A program made the translations under genes and the position numbers. The notes beneath the pieces were generated by a model. It was given only the letters and a program-made list of their open reading frames with translations. It was not told the origin of the DNA and searched no databases. This document shows, one piece after another, positions 1-8,394 of a stretch of 64,000 nt of DNA; the first letter of the stretch is position 1, and the number at the start of each line of letters is the position of its first letter. This stretch comes from Pseudomonas sp. stari2 (lineage in GTDB: Bacteria > Pseudomonadota > Gammaproteobacteria > Pseudomonadales > Pseudomonadaceae): the NCBI RefSeq assembly GCF_040760005.1, contig NZ_CP099760.1:4929501-4993500 (forward strand), in the 5' to 3' direction.

Positions 1-495
1 CGAGTTCAGGTTGATGGTCGAAGTGACCAGCGAGGTGGACTTCGGCGCCAGGTTCGAGGTATCGATCTTCAGGTCGGTCAACACGCCGTTGATGATCTTG
101 CCGTTGGAATCCACACCGTAACCCTGCAGACGCGAGGTGTAGTCGGTGTTGGTGATGTAGCCGTCCTTGTCGACCTTGAACGTACCGGCACGGGTGTAGG
201 ACACCGAACCGTTGTTGCTCAGGGTGAAGAAGCCGGAACCGTTGATCCCCATGTCCAGCACGTTGCCGGTGTTGTTGATGTCACCCTGGGTGAACTGCTG
301 GGAAACGTTAGCCAGGCGCACGCCGTTGCCGATGACCTTGCTGCCGCTGCCCAGGCGAGTCGCCGAGTAGACGTCTTCGAATTCCGCGCGGGACGATTTG
401 AAACCGGCTGTCGCGACGTTGGCGATGTTGTTGCCGGTCACGTCCAGTTGCTTGTTGGCTGCATAGAGACCGCTAAGGCCGATATTGAAAGACAT
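1..495 (-). CDS. flgE: Flagellar hook protein FlgE (3' end outside window)
   Basis: Main structural protein of the flagellar hook, secreted through the flagellar export apparatus. The visible 165 N-terminal codons begin MSFNIGLSGLYAANKQLDVT, followed by the NNIANVATAGFKSSR signature of the axial rod/hook family and a segment around residues 70-90 typical of flagellar basal-body proteins. The start is fixed by AAGGAG seven bases upstream of the ATG. It lies 30 bp downstream of flgD and ends the visible flgBCDE run. The C-terminal part is missing only because the window starts here. Confidence 0.95.
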   Translation of the reverse strand, partial: MSFNIGLSGLYAANKQLDVTGNNIANVATAGFKSSRAEFEDVYSATRLGSGSKVIGNGVRLANVSQQFTQGDINNTGNVLDMGINGSGFFTLSNNGSVSYTRAGTFKVDKDGYITNTDYTSRLQGYGVDSNGKIINGVLTDLKIDTSNLAPKSTSLVTSTINLNS

Positions 496-525
496 ATTCC
501 ACTCCTTTGTGCCGGTTAGTCGGCT

Positions 526-1254
526 CTATATACCAATGGTTTGTACTTTGGACAGAGCAACGGTGCCCTTGCCGGACAGGTTGAGCATCAGCTCGCCGCC
601 GGTCTGGCTGATCGTCACGCTGGTGACGGTGGCCGGCAGGTAGGTCGCCATATCGGTCGAGGTGCCATTGATCGAGGCGTTGGCCTTGACGGTATAAGTA
701 CCGGTCTTCACCAGGTTGCCGTCCTTGTCCTTGCCGTCCCAGGTAAAGCTCGCATTGCCGGCGGCGCGACTGCCCAGATCGATGGTGCGAACGACCGTGC
801 CGCTGCTGTCGGTGATGCTGACGGTGCCGCCGGCAATCGACGACGGAACGGTGACCGAACCGGTCATGCCTTTGCTCGGATCGTCGAGCTGGACCGAGTT
901 GGTCTGCACGATCACGTTGCGGCCAACCAGCGACGAAGCCTGCAAGGCTTGCGACGAGTTGTAGTTGCCGGCCAGCGAACTCACGGTGCTGTTGAGGGTG
1001 GTGATCCCCTCGAGGCTGCTGAACTGCGCCAGCTGGGCAACGAATGCACTGTTGTCCTGCGGGTCGAGCGGGTTCTGGTTTTTCAGCTGGGTCACCAGCA
1101 ACTGCAGGAACGCATCCTTGCCCAGGGCCTGGCCGCCGGTGGCGCTGTTGGTAGCCGAAGCGATGCCGCCGGTGGTCGTGCTACTGGTCTTCTTCGAAGA
1201 GTTGGCCAGTATGTCGTTCATCGTCAGGCTGCTGGTGGTATCGGTAACACTCAT
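526..1254 (-). CDS. flgD: Flagellar hook assembly (capping) protein FlgD
   Basis: Scaffold that caps the growing hook and is discarded when the hook is finished. The 242-residue protein has a Ser/Thr-rich disordered N-terminus. The conserved FlgD block then runs at about residues 46-90, with KDAFLQLLVTQLKNQNP and a QLAQFSSLEG segment. A C-terminal FlgD Ig-like/Tudor-like domain follows, with a tripeptide WDGKD typical of the family. It sits between flgC (15 bp upstream) and flgE (30 bp downstream) on the same strand, so it belongs to the flgBCDE transcription unit. Confidence 0.95.
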   Translation of the reverse strand: MSVTDTTSSLTMNDILANSSKKTSSTTTGGIASATNSATGGQALGKDAFLQLLVTQLKNQNPLDPQDNSAFVAQLAQFSSLEGITTLNSTVSSLAGNYNSSQALQASSLVGRNVIVQTNSVQLDDPSKGMTGSVTVPSSIAGGTVSITDSSGTVVRTIDLGSRAAGNASFTWDGKDKDGNLVKTGTYTVKANASINGTSTDMATYLPATVTSVTISQTGGELMLNLSGKGTVALSKVQTIGI

Positions 1255-1269
1255 GACAGTCGCCCCTTA

Positions 1270-1713
1270 TTACTGACCGAGGGTCAGTACCTTCTGCATC
1301 ATGGTTTTGGCGGTGTTCATCATTTCGGCGTTGGTCTGGAAGGACCGGCTCGCGGAAATCATGTCGGCCATTTCTTCCACCACGTTGACGTTCGGGTAGT
1401 AGACGTAGCCCTTGGCGTCGGCGGCCGGATGATTCGGCTCGTAGCGCGCTTCGAGGTTGCTCTGGTCTTCGACCACGCCGAGTACCTGCACGCCCTGGCC
1501 TGCGGCGTCCTGGTTCTGGAACAGCGAATTGCTGCCGCCGCTCTGGCCGCCCTGAAACATGGTGGCGAACACCGGGTGACGGGCGCGATAGGTCTGGTCG
1601 ATGCTCGACGAGACGGTTTCGGCGTTGGCGATGTTCGAAGCCACGGTGTTCAAACGCGTGGTCTGGGCGCTCATGCCGCTGCCGGCAATGTTGAAAACGC
1701 TGGACAGGGACAT
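1270..1713 (-). CDS. flgC: Flagellar basal-body rod protein FlgC
   Basis: Proximal rod subunit of the flagellar basal body. The 147-residue protein starts with the axial-family helix MSLSSVFNIAGSGMSAQTTR, followed by NTVASNIANAET. It ends with the C-terminal helix containing MISASRSFQTNAEMMNTAK, typical of rod proteins. Length agrees with the family. Only 3 bp separate it from flgB upstream, indicating an operon and probable translational coupling. Confidence 0.95.
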   Translation of the reverse strand: MSLSSVFNIAGSGMSAQTTRLNTVASNIANAETVSSSIDQTYRARHPVFATMFQGGQSGGSNSLFQNQDAAGQGVQVLGVVEDQSNLEARYEPNHPAADAKGYVYYPNVNVVEEMADMISASRSFQTNAEMMNTAKTMMQKVLTLGQ

Positions 1714-1716
1714 GGA

Positions 1717-2124
1717 TTACTCTCCGCGCAGGGCTGACACCAGCCCTTTGAATTTGCTGTTGAGCAGGGTGAAGCTGGCCTGGAAGCCGACGGCGTTTTC
1801 CGCGTAGTTCGACTGTTCCAGCTGAGCGTCAACGGTGTTCTGGTCGATCGATGGCTGCATCGGCGTGCGATACATCAGCGACTCGTCGCCATTGCCCAGA
1901 CCTTCAGCTTCGATGTGACGGCTGTTGGTCATGTTCAGGGCGATGGTGCCGTTGGCGTTCTTCTGGCTCTGTGCTTCGAGCACTTTGGAGAAATCCAGAT
2001 CCCGAGCCTTGTAGTTCGGGGTGTCGGCGTTGGCGATGTTGTTGGCCAGGACTTCGGCACGCTGGGCGCGGAAGCCCAGGGCTTTTTCGTGAATTCCGAG
2101 CGCTTTATCGAAGCTGATGCTCAT
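1717..2124 (-). CDS. flgB: Flagellar basal-body rod protein FlgB
   Basis: Proximal rod subunit at the base of the flagellar rod. The 135 residues contain the rod-family signature NNIANADTPNYKARDLDF (about residues 28-45) and a C-terminal segment ending in VSALRGE. It is the first gene of flgBCDE: a near-consensus RpoN promoter lies about 45 bp upstream, and two terminator-like hairpins separate it from cheR. Confidence 0.95.
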   Translation of the reverse strand: MSISFDKALGIHEKALGFRAQRAEVLANNIANADTPNYKARDLDFSKVLEAQSQKNANGTIALNMTNSRHIEAEGLGNGDESLMYRTPMQPSIDQNTVDAQLEQSNYAENAVGFQASFTLLNSKFKGLVSALRGE

Positions 2125-2167
2125 GTCGGGAACCTTCAGGTGACCGGGTTTTTCGTAACAGGGTTAT

Positions 2168-2183
2168 AGCAAGCGTCGTGCCA
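2168..2183 (-). promoter_or_regulatory. Sigma-54 (RpoN) promoter of flgBCDE
   Basis: The minus strand reads TGGCACGACGCTTGCT, which matches the -24/-12 consensus TGGCACG-N4-TTGCW exactly and sits about 45 bp before the flgB start. RpoN control, with FleQ/FleR-type activators, is established for Pseudomonas hook-basal-body operons. No activator site was identified here. Confidence 0.85.
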
Positions 2184-2190
2184 GTTTTAA

Positions 2191-2213
2191 AAAGCCCCGT
2201 ATTCCGGGGCTTT
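2191..2213 (-). terminator. Terminator-like hairpin between cheR and flgB
   Basis: Nine-base-pair stem AAAGCCCCG / CGGGGCTTT with a 5-base loop, followed on the minus strand by TTAAAA. It lies immediately upstream of the flgB RpoN promoter and would insulate flgB from cheR read-through. Confidence 0.6.
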
Positions 2214-2312
2214 GCAGGGGATCGGCAAAGCGGCAATGCCAGAAAAGCGGCAACGGGTTTCCGCCGGATGCCGCTTTTCTGCCGCTTGCCGCCCGCAAAA
2301 AACCTCAGGCAT

Positions 2313-2346
2313 AAAAAACGGGAGTCCCTGAGGACTCCCGTTTTTT
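2313..2346 (-). terminator. Intrinsic terminator downstream of cheR
   Basis: ACGGGAGTCC / GGACTCCCGT stem with a CTGA loop, flanked by A6 and T6 so it is strong on either strand. It starts 17 bp after the cheR stop codon. Confidence 0.9.
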
Positions 2347-2362
2347 GTGTTGCCGGTGACAG

Positions 2363-3190
2363 TCACTTCGCCTGGTAAATGATCCCCGGGCTGCACTGGA
2401 CCATCTGGTAATGATCCGGCAGACCGTTCAGCGCTTCGGAAGCGCCGAGGAACAGATAACCGCCCGGCTTCAGTGTGCTGTGAATACGCAACAGGATGTC
2501 CTTCTTCACCTCGGCGGAGAAGTAGATCAGCACGTTGCGGCAGAACACGATGTCGAACTTGCCAAGGCTTGCGTAGCTGTCGAGCAAGTTGAACGAGCGA
2601 AATTCCACCCGGTTCTTGATCGGCGCCTTGATCACCCAGCGTCCCGGCCCTTTCGGGTCGAAGTAGCGCTGCAGACGATCGGCGGAAAGACCACGACCGA
2701 TCGCCAGGCTGTCGTATTCGCCGGTCTTGCAGTTGGTCAGCATGCTGCCGGACAGATCCGTGGCGACAATCTGCACGCCCATCTTCAACTGACCGATGTT
2801 GGTCCGCTCGAACTCGTCGATCGACATCGACAGCGAATAGGGTTCCTGACCCGACGAGCAGGCCGCCGACCAGATCCGCAGACGCTGGTTGGGGCTGGCC
2901 TTGATCGCCTCGGGCAGCACCTTGTTCTTCAAGACTTCAAACGGATAGGTGTCGCGAAACCACAGGGTTTCGTTGGTCGTCATGGCATCGACCACCTGCT
3001 CGCGCAAACCGCTGCGCGGCTGGGTCTGGATGCGCTGTACCAGCTCACCCAGGGACTTGATGCCTTGCTGCTCCATCAGTTTGTTGAGACGGCTCGAGAC
3101 CAGGTACTGCTTGTTTTCACCGAGCAAAATGCCACAGGCTTTTTCCAGGAAGACCCGGAACTGTTCGAAATCCAAATTACCCGTAGACAA
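2363..3190 (-). CDS. cheR: Chemotaxis protein methyltransferase CheR
   Basis: Transfers methyl groups from S-adenosylmethionine to glutamates of chemoreceptors, setting the adaptation state. The 275-residue protein has an N-terminal CheR helical domain (to about residue 70), the TTNETLWFRD segment, and the SAM-binding motif IWSAACSSGQEPYS near residues 105-118. FCRNVLIYF follows in the methyltransferase core. It lies 47 bp downstream of cheV on the same strand, an arrangement conserved in pseudomonads, and is followed by a strong terminator. Confidence 0.96.
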   Translation of the reverse strand: MSTGNLDFEQFRVFLEKACGILLGENKQYLVSSRLNKLMEQQGIKSLGELVQRIQTQPRSGLREQVVDAMTTNETLWFRDTYPFEVLKNKVLPEAIKASPNQRLRIWSAACSSGQEPYSLSMSIDEFERTNIGQLKMGVQIVATDLSGSMLTNCKTGEYDSLAIGRGLSADRLQRYFDPKGPGRWVIKAPIKNRVEFRSFNLLDSYASLGKFDIVFCRNVLIYFSAEVKKDILLRIHSTLKPGGYLFLGASEALNGLPDHYQMVQCSPGIIYQAK

Positions 3191-3237
3191 ATGATGCCGC
3201 CTCTTAAATCGTGTTGACCGCCAGGGACGGAAAGTCC

Positions 3238-4170
3238 CTAGCTGATATCTGCTGCTTTGATCCGGTCGACTACCCGGGATGCCAGGTCATCAGGACGGAA
3301 TTTGGCCAGGAAGTCATCGGCACCGACCTTCTTGACCATCGCCTGGTTGAACACACCCGACAACGAAGTATGCAGGATGATATGAAGCTTTTGCATGCGA
3401 GGGTCGCTGCGGATTTCGGCCGTCAGGGTGTACCCGTCCATCTCCGGCATTTCGATGTCGGAGATCATCATCAGGAACTCTTCTTCCGGCTTCTTGCCCT
3501 CATCGACCAGCTTGCGCAGGTAATCCAGCGCCTGTTTGCCGTCGTTCAGCGCCACCACTTCGACACCGACCGTCTGCAGGCAACGTGTCACCTGCTTGCG
3601 CGCCACCGACGAGTCATCGACCGTCAGCACCCGCAACGACAATGCCTTGCTCTGGGTCTCGACATCCACCACGCCGACCGAAATCGCTTCCGGTGTCGGT
3701 GCGACTTCCGCCAGCACCTTCTCGACGTCGATGATTTCGACTAACTGATTGTCCACCCGAGTCACAGCGGTCAGGTAATGATCGCGACCGGTCCCCTTGG
3801 GTGGCGGATGGATCTCTTCCCAGTTCATGTTGACGATACGTTCCACCGAGCGCACCAGGAAACCCTGGGTCTTGGTGTTGTATTCCGTGATGATCACGAA
3901 CGGACTGTTCTTGTCTTTCAACGCCCCGGAGCCGGTCGCCATTGCCAGATCAAGGATCGGAATGGTCGCCCCCCGGATATTCGCCACCCCGCACACGACA
4001 GGACTGGACTTGGGCATCAGCGTCAGTTGCGGGCACTGCAGCACTTCCCGAACCTTGAACACGTTGATCCCGTAGAGCTGTTGACCGTCGAGACGGAACA
4101 ACAACAGCTCCAGGCGATTCTGCCCCACCAGTTGCGTGCGCTGGTTCACCGAATCCATTACACCAGCCAT
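3238..4170 (-). CDS. cheV: Chemotaxis coupling protein CheV (CheW-receiver fusion)
   Basis: Couples chemoreceptors to CheA and can be phosphorylated as a modulator. The 310-residue protein has an N-terminal CheW-like domain (about residues 10-150, with YGINVFKVREVL and VCGVANIRGATIPILDL). A C-terminal receiver domain holds the acidic pair in LTVDDSS and the phospho-acceptor Asp in ISDIEMPEMDG. The start at 4170 (MAGVMDSVNQRTQL) is preferred because GGAG lies 8 bases upstream; an upstream ATG at 4260 would run into the divergent flgA promoter. It is divergent from flgA. Confidence 0.94.
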   Translation of the reverse strand: MAGVMDSVNQRTQLVGQNRLELLLFRLDGQQLYGINVFKVREVLQCPQLTLMPKSSPVVCGVANIRGATIPILDLAMATGSGALKDKNSPFVIITEYNTKTQGFLVRSVERIVNMNWEEIHPPPKGTGRDHYLTAVTRVDNQLVEIIDVEKVLAEVAPTPEAISVGVVDVETQSKALSLRVLTVDDSSVARKQVTRCLQTVGVEVVALNDGKQALDYLRKLVDEGKKPEEEFLMMISDIEMPEMDGYTLTAEIRSDPRMQKLHIILHTSLSGVFNQAMVKKVGADDFLAKFRPDDLASRVVDRIKAADIS

Positions 4171-4225
4171 GCCCAGACTCCTACACCAACGCCAAGTGTT
4201 GTTGCGACGCACATTCATTGCTAAA

Positions 4226-4241
4226 CGGCACGGCGCTTGCT
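4226..4241 (+). promoter_or_regulatory. Sigma-54 (RpoN) promoter of flgA
   Basis: CGGCACGGCGCTTGCT fits the RpoN consensus with one mismatch at the first base and keeps the invariant GG-N10-GC spacing. Its GC element lies only about 12 bases before the flgA ATG, so the predicted mRNA has almost no 5' leader. Confidence 0.75.
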
Positions 4242-4252
4242 TTTTAACTCTT

Positions 4253-5014
4253 ATGAACACTCAAACGACATTTTTCCGACGCCTGACATCCCCCCTTCGC
4301 AGAGGACTTTGCGCGGTGTCCGCCGCTTGCCTGTTTTTCGCGGGCAGCCCTGCCATTGCTGATGCGGTTACCTTGCCTGACATGCTTATCGGCGTCACTC
4401 AGGGCTTTCTTGAATTCACCGTAGAAGACTATCTGGCTACCAGTCAAACAGAAGGGCGTTATGAAATCGAGGTCAAGCAGCTCGATCCGCGCATGCGCAT
4501 GCCTATGTGCGACAAGGAATTGACAGCGTCCCTGGAGAGTCCGGGGCGTCCTTTGGGTCGTGTGACCGTCAAGGTCCGCTGTGAAGGCGCCTCCCCCTGG
4601 ACCGTGTTCGTACCCGCTCAAGTCCGCCTGTTTCGCGAGGTTGTGACGACCACTCGTCCCCTCAAGCGCGCAGGAATAATCGAACCTCAGGACGTGACTC
4701 TGCGTGAACATGACGTCAGCCAGATCAATCAGGGTTTCCTGACGTCGGTGGATGAGGCGATCGGGCAAAAATTGACCCGACCAACGGTCGCCGACCAAGT
4801 GATTACCCTTGTGCACCTGGAACAGGCGGAAGTCGTTCGCAAAGGGGATCAAGTGGTAATTACGGCTCGCAGCGGCACACTCGCCGTACGCATGCCGGGC
4901 GAGGCCCTGTCCAACGGCGGCCTGAAAGAGCAGATTCGAGTGAAAAACCTCAATTCTCAACGGGTCATCAAGGCGCAGGTCATGGCGCCGGGCCAAGTGG
5001 AAGTGGCAATGTGA
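4253..5014 (+). CDS. flgA: Flagellar P-ring assembly chaperone FlgA
   Basis: Periplasmic chaperone required to assemble the P-ring around the rod. The 253-residue protein begins with a basic n-region (FFRRLTSPLRRG), a hydrophobic stretch and a cleavage site after SPAIA, giving a Sec signal peptide of roughly 37 residues. The mature part carries the SAF domain (around TTRPLKRAGIIEPQDVTLRE) and the C-terminal FlgA/CpaB-like domain ending in VMAPGQVEVAM. The ATG at 4253 has no clear Shine-Dalgarno because the RpoN promoter abuts it. It is divergent from cheV and precedes flgM by 194 bp. Confidence 0.94.
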   Translation: MNTQTTFFRRLTSPLRRGLCAVSAACLFFAGSPAIADAVTLPDMLIGVTQGFLEFTVEDYLATSQTEGRYEIEVKQLDPRMRMPMCDKELTASLESPGRPLGRVTVKVRCEGASPWTVFVPAQVRLFREVVTTTRPLKRAGIIEPQDVTLREHDVSQINQGFLTSVDEAIGQKLTRPTVADQVITLVHLEQAEVVRKGDQVVITARSGTLAVRMPGEALSNGGLKEQIRVKNLNSQRVIKAQVMAPGQVEVAM

Positions 5015-5146
5015 GCAACGATTGGAGCGATGACAGGAAAGCCTCGTGAGTGGTCGCGCAGAAAACTGGCGCCAACCTGAGCGGTTCCCTAAACTGTGCC
5101 GCAGCAGGACCTGCGCGGCGCATGCAGGCTCATTGGTAAAAGAGCC

Positions 5147-5173
5147 TAAAGTTTTCCAGGGGATGGCCGAGAA
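5147..5173 (+). promoter_or_regulatory. Sigma-28 (FliA) promoter of flgM
   Basis: TAAAGTTT (5147-5154), an 11-base spacer, then GCCGAGAA (5166-5173). This matches the FliA consensus TAAAGTTT-N11-GCCGATAA with a single mismatch and lies 36 bp before the flgM ATG. It implies that FlgM, the FliA antagonist, is itself under FliA control, as known in enterics and pseudomonads. Confidence 0.82.
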
Positions 5174-5208
5174 CATGGCAAGCGTCCAAATTCCCAGAGG
5201 TTTTTAAC

Positions 5209-5535
5209 ATGGTCATCGATTTCAGCCGTTTGAACAGCTCCTCGTCACTTACGGGCAGTACACGTACCAGCGCGCCCAAGGAAACCGCCGAAACCGGCAC
5301 TTCCACGCCGCTGAATACCCCGGCCGAACAGGCCAGTACCGCAAAAAGCGGGGAATCGGTACACCTCAGCAATGAGGCTCAACAGTTGCAGAAGGTCACT
5401 GACAAGCTGCGCGATCAGCCTGCCGTCGACAAAGCCCGTGTGGCCGAGTTGAAAGCAGCGATTGCCGATGGCAGCTATAAAGTCGACAGCAACCGTGTAG
5501 CCAGCAAACTGCTCAACTTCGAAGCCCAGCGCTAG
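5209..5535 (+). CDS. flgM: Anti-sigma-28 factor FlgM
   Basis: Binds FliA and blocks late flagellar gene expression until it is exported through the completed hook. The 108-residue protein has the conserved N-terminus MVIDFSRLN, a Ser/Thr/Pro-rich disordered first half, and the sigma-binding C-terminal half with [31 protein letters not shown] and ASKLLNFE. It is expressed from the FliA promoter directly upstream and is followed 48 bp later by flgN. Confidence 0.95.
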   Translation: MVIDFSRLNSSSSLTGSTRTSAPKETAETGTSTPLNTPAEQASTAKSGESVHLSNEAQQLQKVTDKLRDQPAVDKARVAELKAAIADGSYKVDSNRVASKLLNFEAQR

Positions 5536-5583
5536 GCCTCGGCCTGCGCCAGGCTTTTGGACGCTTAAAACCCAAGGCCAGCC

Positions 5584-6051
5584 ATGCACGACACTACTTT
5601 ATTGCAACTGATCACCGACGACTTTGCTCCAGCTCAACAATTGCTGGAGTTACTGCAATCCGAGTCCCTCGCCTTGCATGGTCGCGACATGCCACTGCTG
5701 GAAGAAATTCTGGCGCGCAAACAGGCATTGATCATTCTGCTCGAGCAGCATGGCCGCAAGCGCAGCGAAATCCTCGCCAGCCTCAATCTGTCGCTCGACC
5801 GTAAAGGTCTGGAGCAACTCGCCAGCCAGTCGAGCATCGGCGATCAGTTGCTGAGTCAGAGCGACGTTCTGACCGATCTGATCGCCCAGTGCCAGGCGGC
5901 CAACGTCAAGAATGGCCAGTCGATCGTGATACAGCAGGCCGCCACGGCCAACCAGCTGAAAATCCTTACCGGCGGCGAGCCTCCCGCGCTCTATGACGCC
6001 AGTGGCACCTTCTCCAAACTGCAGAAACCGCGCGCGCTCAGCCAGGCGTGA
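5584..6051 (+). CDS. flgN: Flagellar export chaperone FlgN
   Basis: Cytoplasmic chaperone of the hook-filament junction proteins FlgK and FlgL. The 155-residue, largely helical protein matches the FlgN family: an N-terminal helix pair (about residues 1-60, LLQLITDDFAPAQQLLELLQ) and a C-terminal amphipathic segment that presents the client site, followed by a polar tail. It is in the flgM operon. The neighbourhood and length support the call more than any catalytic motif, since none is expected. Confidence 0.92.
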   Translation: MHDTTLLQLITDDFAPAQQLLELLQSESLALHGRDMPLLEEILARKQALIILLEQHGRKRSEILASLNLSLDRKGLEQLASQSSIGDQLLSQSDVLTDLIAQCQAANVKNGQSIVIQQAATANQLKILTGGEPPALYDASGTFSKLQKPRALSQA

Positions 6052-6146
6052 TGCTTTCTTCCATGCTTGCGCCCTATCAACGCGCGATACATGCTGGCAA
6101 AATAATGGCCAGCCGTAGTCAAATTTTGTCTGGAGATTGATTAAAC

Positions 6147-6881
6147 GTGTCCAATGATGACGCTCCGCAGCCCCCAAAGGTGCTTACCACGCCCCTGGAG
6201 ATCTCCAGCAATCTGCGCCAGCTGCAAGAGAGCCACGATCCGCTGATCATCACCTTTCACGAACGCAGCCAGCGCTTCCAGAGCTACCTGATCAAGGTCG
6301 ACCGGGAAACCACCACCATTGCCCTGGACGAAATGATCCCGCGCGATGGCGAGCGCTTCCTGCTGGCTGGCGAATCCTTCAAGGTCGAAGGCTTCCACGA
6401 AGGCGTGCGCATCGCCTGGGAATACAACGGCACGCTGGACATCAAGGAATCCGACGGTGACCGCTTCTATGTCGGCGAGATGCCCAGCGAAGTGGTCTAT
6501 CACCAGCGCCGCAATGCCTTCCGCGCGGCCCTGAAGCTGACCGATCTGGTCAGCGTCGAACTGGGTGGCGAAAAGCTCAAGTCGCCGATTGGTGGCAAGC
6601 TGCTGGATATTTCCGCTACCGGCTGCAAGCTGCGCTTTGAAGGTGATATCACCAACCGCCTGCAACTGGGCCAGGTCTACGATCGCCTGATCGCACCGCC
6701 ACTGTTCGGCAATCAACCAATATCGGTCGAACTGCGTTACCTGCACTTCGAGGAAAAACTCAACATCACCTTCGCCGGCCTGCGCTTTCACAACATCAGC
6801 GGCCCGGCAGCGCGCAACGTCGAGCGTTTCGTCTATCAGTTGCAACGTGAAGCACGGCGCTTCGACAAAGACGACCTCTGA
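6147..6881 (+). CDS. flgZ: Flagellar brake protein FlgZ/YcgR (PilZ c-di-GMP receptor)
   Basis: Binds cyclic di-GMP and slows or redirects the flagellar motor. The 244-residue protein has an N-terminal YcgR-type beta domain (to about residue 110). The PilZ domain carries the c-di-GMP contact motif RRNAFR at residues 121-126 and DISATG at 154-159, equivalent to the (D/N)xSxxG motif. The start is GTG at 6147 with GGAG at 6132-6135; nearby ATGs are out of frame. Location after flgMN is the standard Pseudomonas arrangement. Both key PilZ motifs are intact, so binding is expected. Confidence 0.93.
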   Translation: MSNDDAPQPPKVLTTPLEISSNLRQLQESHDPLIITFHERSQRFQSYLIKVDRETTTIALDEMIPRDGERFLLAGESFKVEGFHEGVRIAWEYNGTLDIKESDGDRFYVGEMPSEVVYHQRRNAFRAALKLTDLVSVELGGEKLKSPIGGKLLDISATGCKLRFEGDITNRLQLGQVYDRLIAPPLFGNQPISVELRYLHFEEKLNITFAGLRFHNISGPAARNVERFVYQLQREARRFDKDDL

Positions 6882-6896
6882 TTCGTACGCACCATG

Positions 6897-6934
6897 AAAA
6901 ACGGGCAGTCCCTTGCGGTGACTGCCCGTTTTTT
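6897..6934. terminator. Bidirectional intrinsic terminator between flgZ and the MFS gene
   Basis: ACGGGCAGTC / GACTGCCCGT stem flanked by A5 and T6. It serves the convergent flgZ (+) and MFS transporter (-). Confidence 0.9.
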
Positions 6935-6955
6935 ATGCCTGGTGTTTTTTCAGGA

Positions 6956-8326
6956 TCAAGGCCTGGCGCCACTGATGTCCGGTGCAGGATTGTCGTTGCC
7001 GGCATCCGGCTCAACAGGTGATTCAGGTTCAGTGGCGGGCTCGGGTGCCGGTTCAGGTGCAACCGTGGTCTGCATCTGCTCCTGCACCACTTGCTCGTCG
7101 ACCCGTGGATCGAGCGCCGCCACCAGAGGTGAACTGGACATGCTGTCCGGCATCGCCACGTGATGCAGCGGTGCGTCGTCGACCTGGTGCAGATTGGTCA
7201 CGGCTTTCGGCCGGATGCGCCACACCAGCACCAGCGCGAAAAAGGTGAAGAACGCATACAGGCTCTGACTGCCGAACATTTTCATCAACACACCGGCCAG
7301 CAACGGCCCGATGCTGGCGCCGACCCCATAGGTCACCAGCAACATCGCGGTGAGCGATACCCGCCGATCGCCTTCGACATGGTCGTTGGAGAACGCCACG
7401 GCCAGTGGATACAGGCAGAACTGCACCAGCGAACACAGGAAGCCGACGACGAATAAAATCTCCAGCGGCACCTGCGGCATGATCGCCAGTGGCAAGGCAG
7501 CTATCGCCAGAAACCCGGCAAAGCAACGGATCAACAAGGCTCGGTCATAACGATCAGACAACCAGCCCAGCGGCCACTGCACCAGCAGCCCGGCAAAAAT
7601 GCAGGTACCCATGAACAGACCGACCTGTTCGGTGGACAGTCCCTGCTGCGACGCATAGAGCGGCGCCAGACCGTAGAACGAACCGATGATCAAACCGGCA
7701 CTGAGCACCGTACTCAATGACTGCGGCACGCGTTTGATGAAAAAGCGCGGCTCCATCGGCGCCGGATGCAGCGGCGCCGGGTGAATCCGTCGAGTCAGCG
7801 CCACTGGCACCAGACACAACGCAAAACACAGGGCGACCAGCATCAGCAGTTCCAGGCCCAACCCCGGGTGCATGACCAGAATCAGCTGACCGAGCACCAG
7901 CCCCAGATACGAAGCGATCATGTAGCCGCTGAACACCACGCCGCGTTGATTGGCGTCGGCCTGCTCGTTCAGCCAGCTCTCGATCACCATGTACTGGCAC
8001 ATCATGCCGAGACCGACAATCGTCCGCAGCACCAGCCAGGCCGGCAACCAGTCCACCAGACCATGGCCGAGCACCGCCGCGCCGACGATGCCGGCACACG
8101 CCGAGTAAGCGCGGATGTGCCCGACCCGGGCAATCAGGCGGTGACCGATCTTGCCGCCCAGCACCAGACCAAAATAGTTGGCCGCCATCAACGCACCAAC
8201 CCACAGTCCATCGACATGGTCGGCCGCCAGACGCAACGCCAGATAAGTAGAAAGAAGGCCCGAGCCGATCAACATCATCAGCGAGGCGAAATACAGCGCT
8301 CGAAAGGATTTCCAGATTTGGCGCAT
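6956..8326 (-). CDS. MFS transporter, YcaD-like
   Basis: Twelve-helix major facilitator of the inner membrane; the substrate is not evident. The 456-residue protein has hydrophobic segments in two bundles of six and the loop-2/3 signature region GGKIGHRLIARVG around residue 58. The overall shape is like the YcaD/UMF family. The last ~70 residues are not membrane-embedded and are rich in Pro and Glu (PEPAPEPATEPESPVEPD), an unusual acidic cytoplasmic tail. It is transcribed separately from the glutamine-synthetase gene, which ends 69 bp upstream. Confidence 0.85.
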   Translation of the reverse strand: MRQIWKSFRALYFASLMMLIGSGLLSTYLALRLAADHVDGLWVGALMAANYFGLVLGGKIGHRLIARVGHIRAYSACAGIVGAAVLGHGLVDWLPAWLVLRTIVGLGMMCQYMVIESWLNEQADANQRGVVFSGYMIASYLGLVLGQLILVMHPGLGLELLMLVALCFALCLVPVALTRRIHPAPLHPAPMEPRFFIKRVPQSLSTVLSAGLIIGSFYGLAPLYASQQGLSTEQVGLFMGTCIFAGLLVQWPLGWLSDRYDRALLIRCFAGFLAIAALPLAIMPQVPLEILFVVGFLCSLVQFCLYPLAVAFSNDHVEGDRRVSLTAMLLVTYGVGASIGPLLAGVLMKMFGSQSLYAFFTFFALVLVWRIRPKAVTNLHQVDDAPLHHVAMPDSMSSSPLVAALDPRVDEQVVQEQMQTTVAPEPAPEPATEPESPVEPDAGNDNPAPDISGARP

Positions 8327-8356
8327 CGGCGTTCCGAGCGGCTCCTTGCAGTGAGT

Positions 8357-8382
8357 ATCGGGCTATCGAACGATAGCCCGAT
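8357..8382. terminator. Hairpin between the glutamine-synthetase and MFS genes
   Basis: Near-perfect 12-bp inverted repeat ATCGGGCTATCG / CGATAGCCCGAT with a 2-base centre, located 13 bp after the ligase stop codon. There is no U-run, so termination activity is uncertain. Confidence 0.4.
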
Positions 8383-8394
8383 GGCGACAGTTCG

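Noticed and set aside
541..1737. 398-codon open frame opposite flgD and flgC
   Set aside because: Gly/Ala/His-rich shadow translation without domain or ribosome-binding site.
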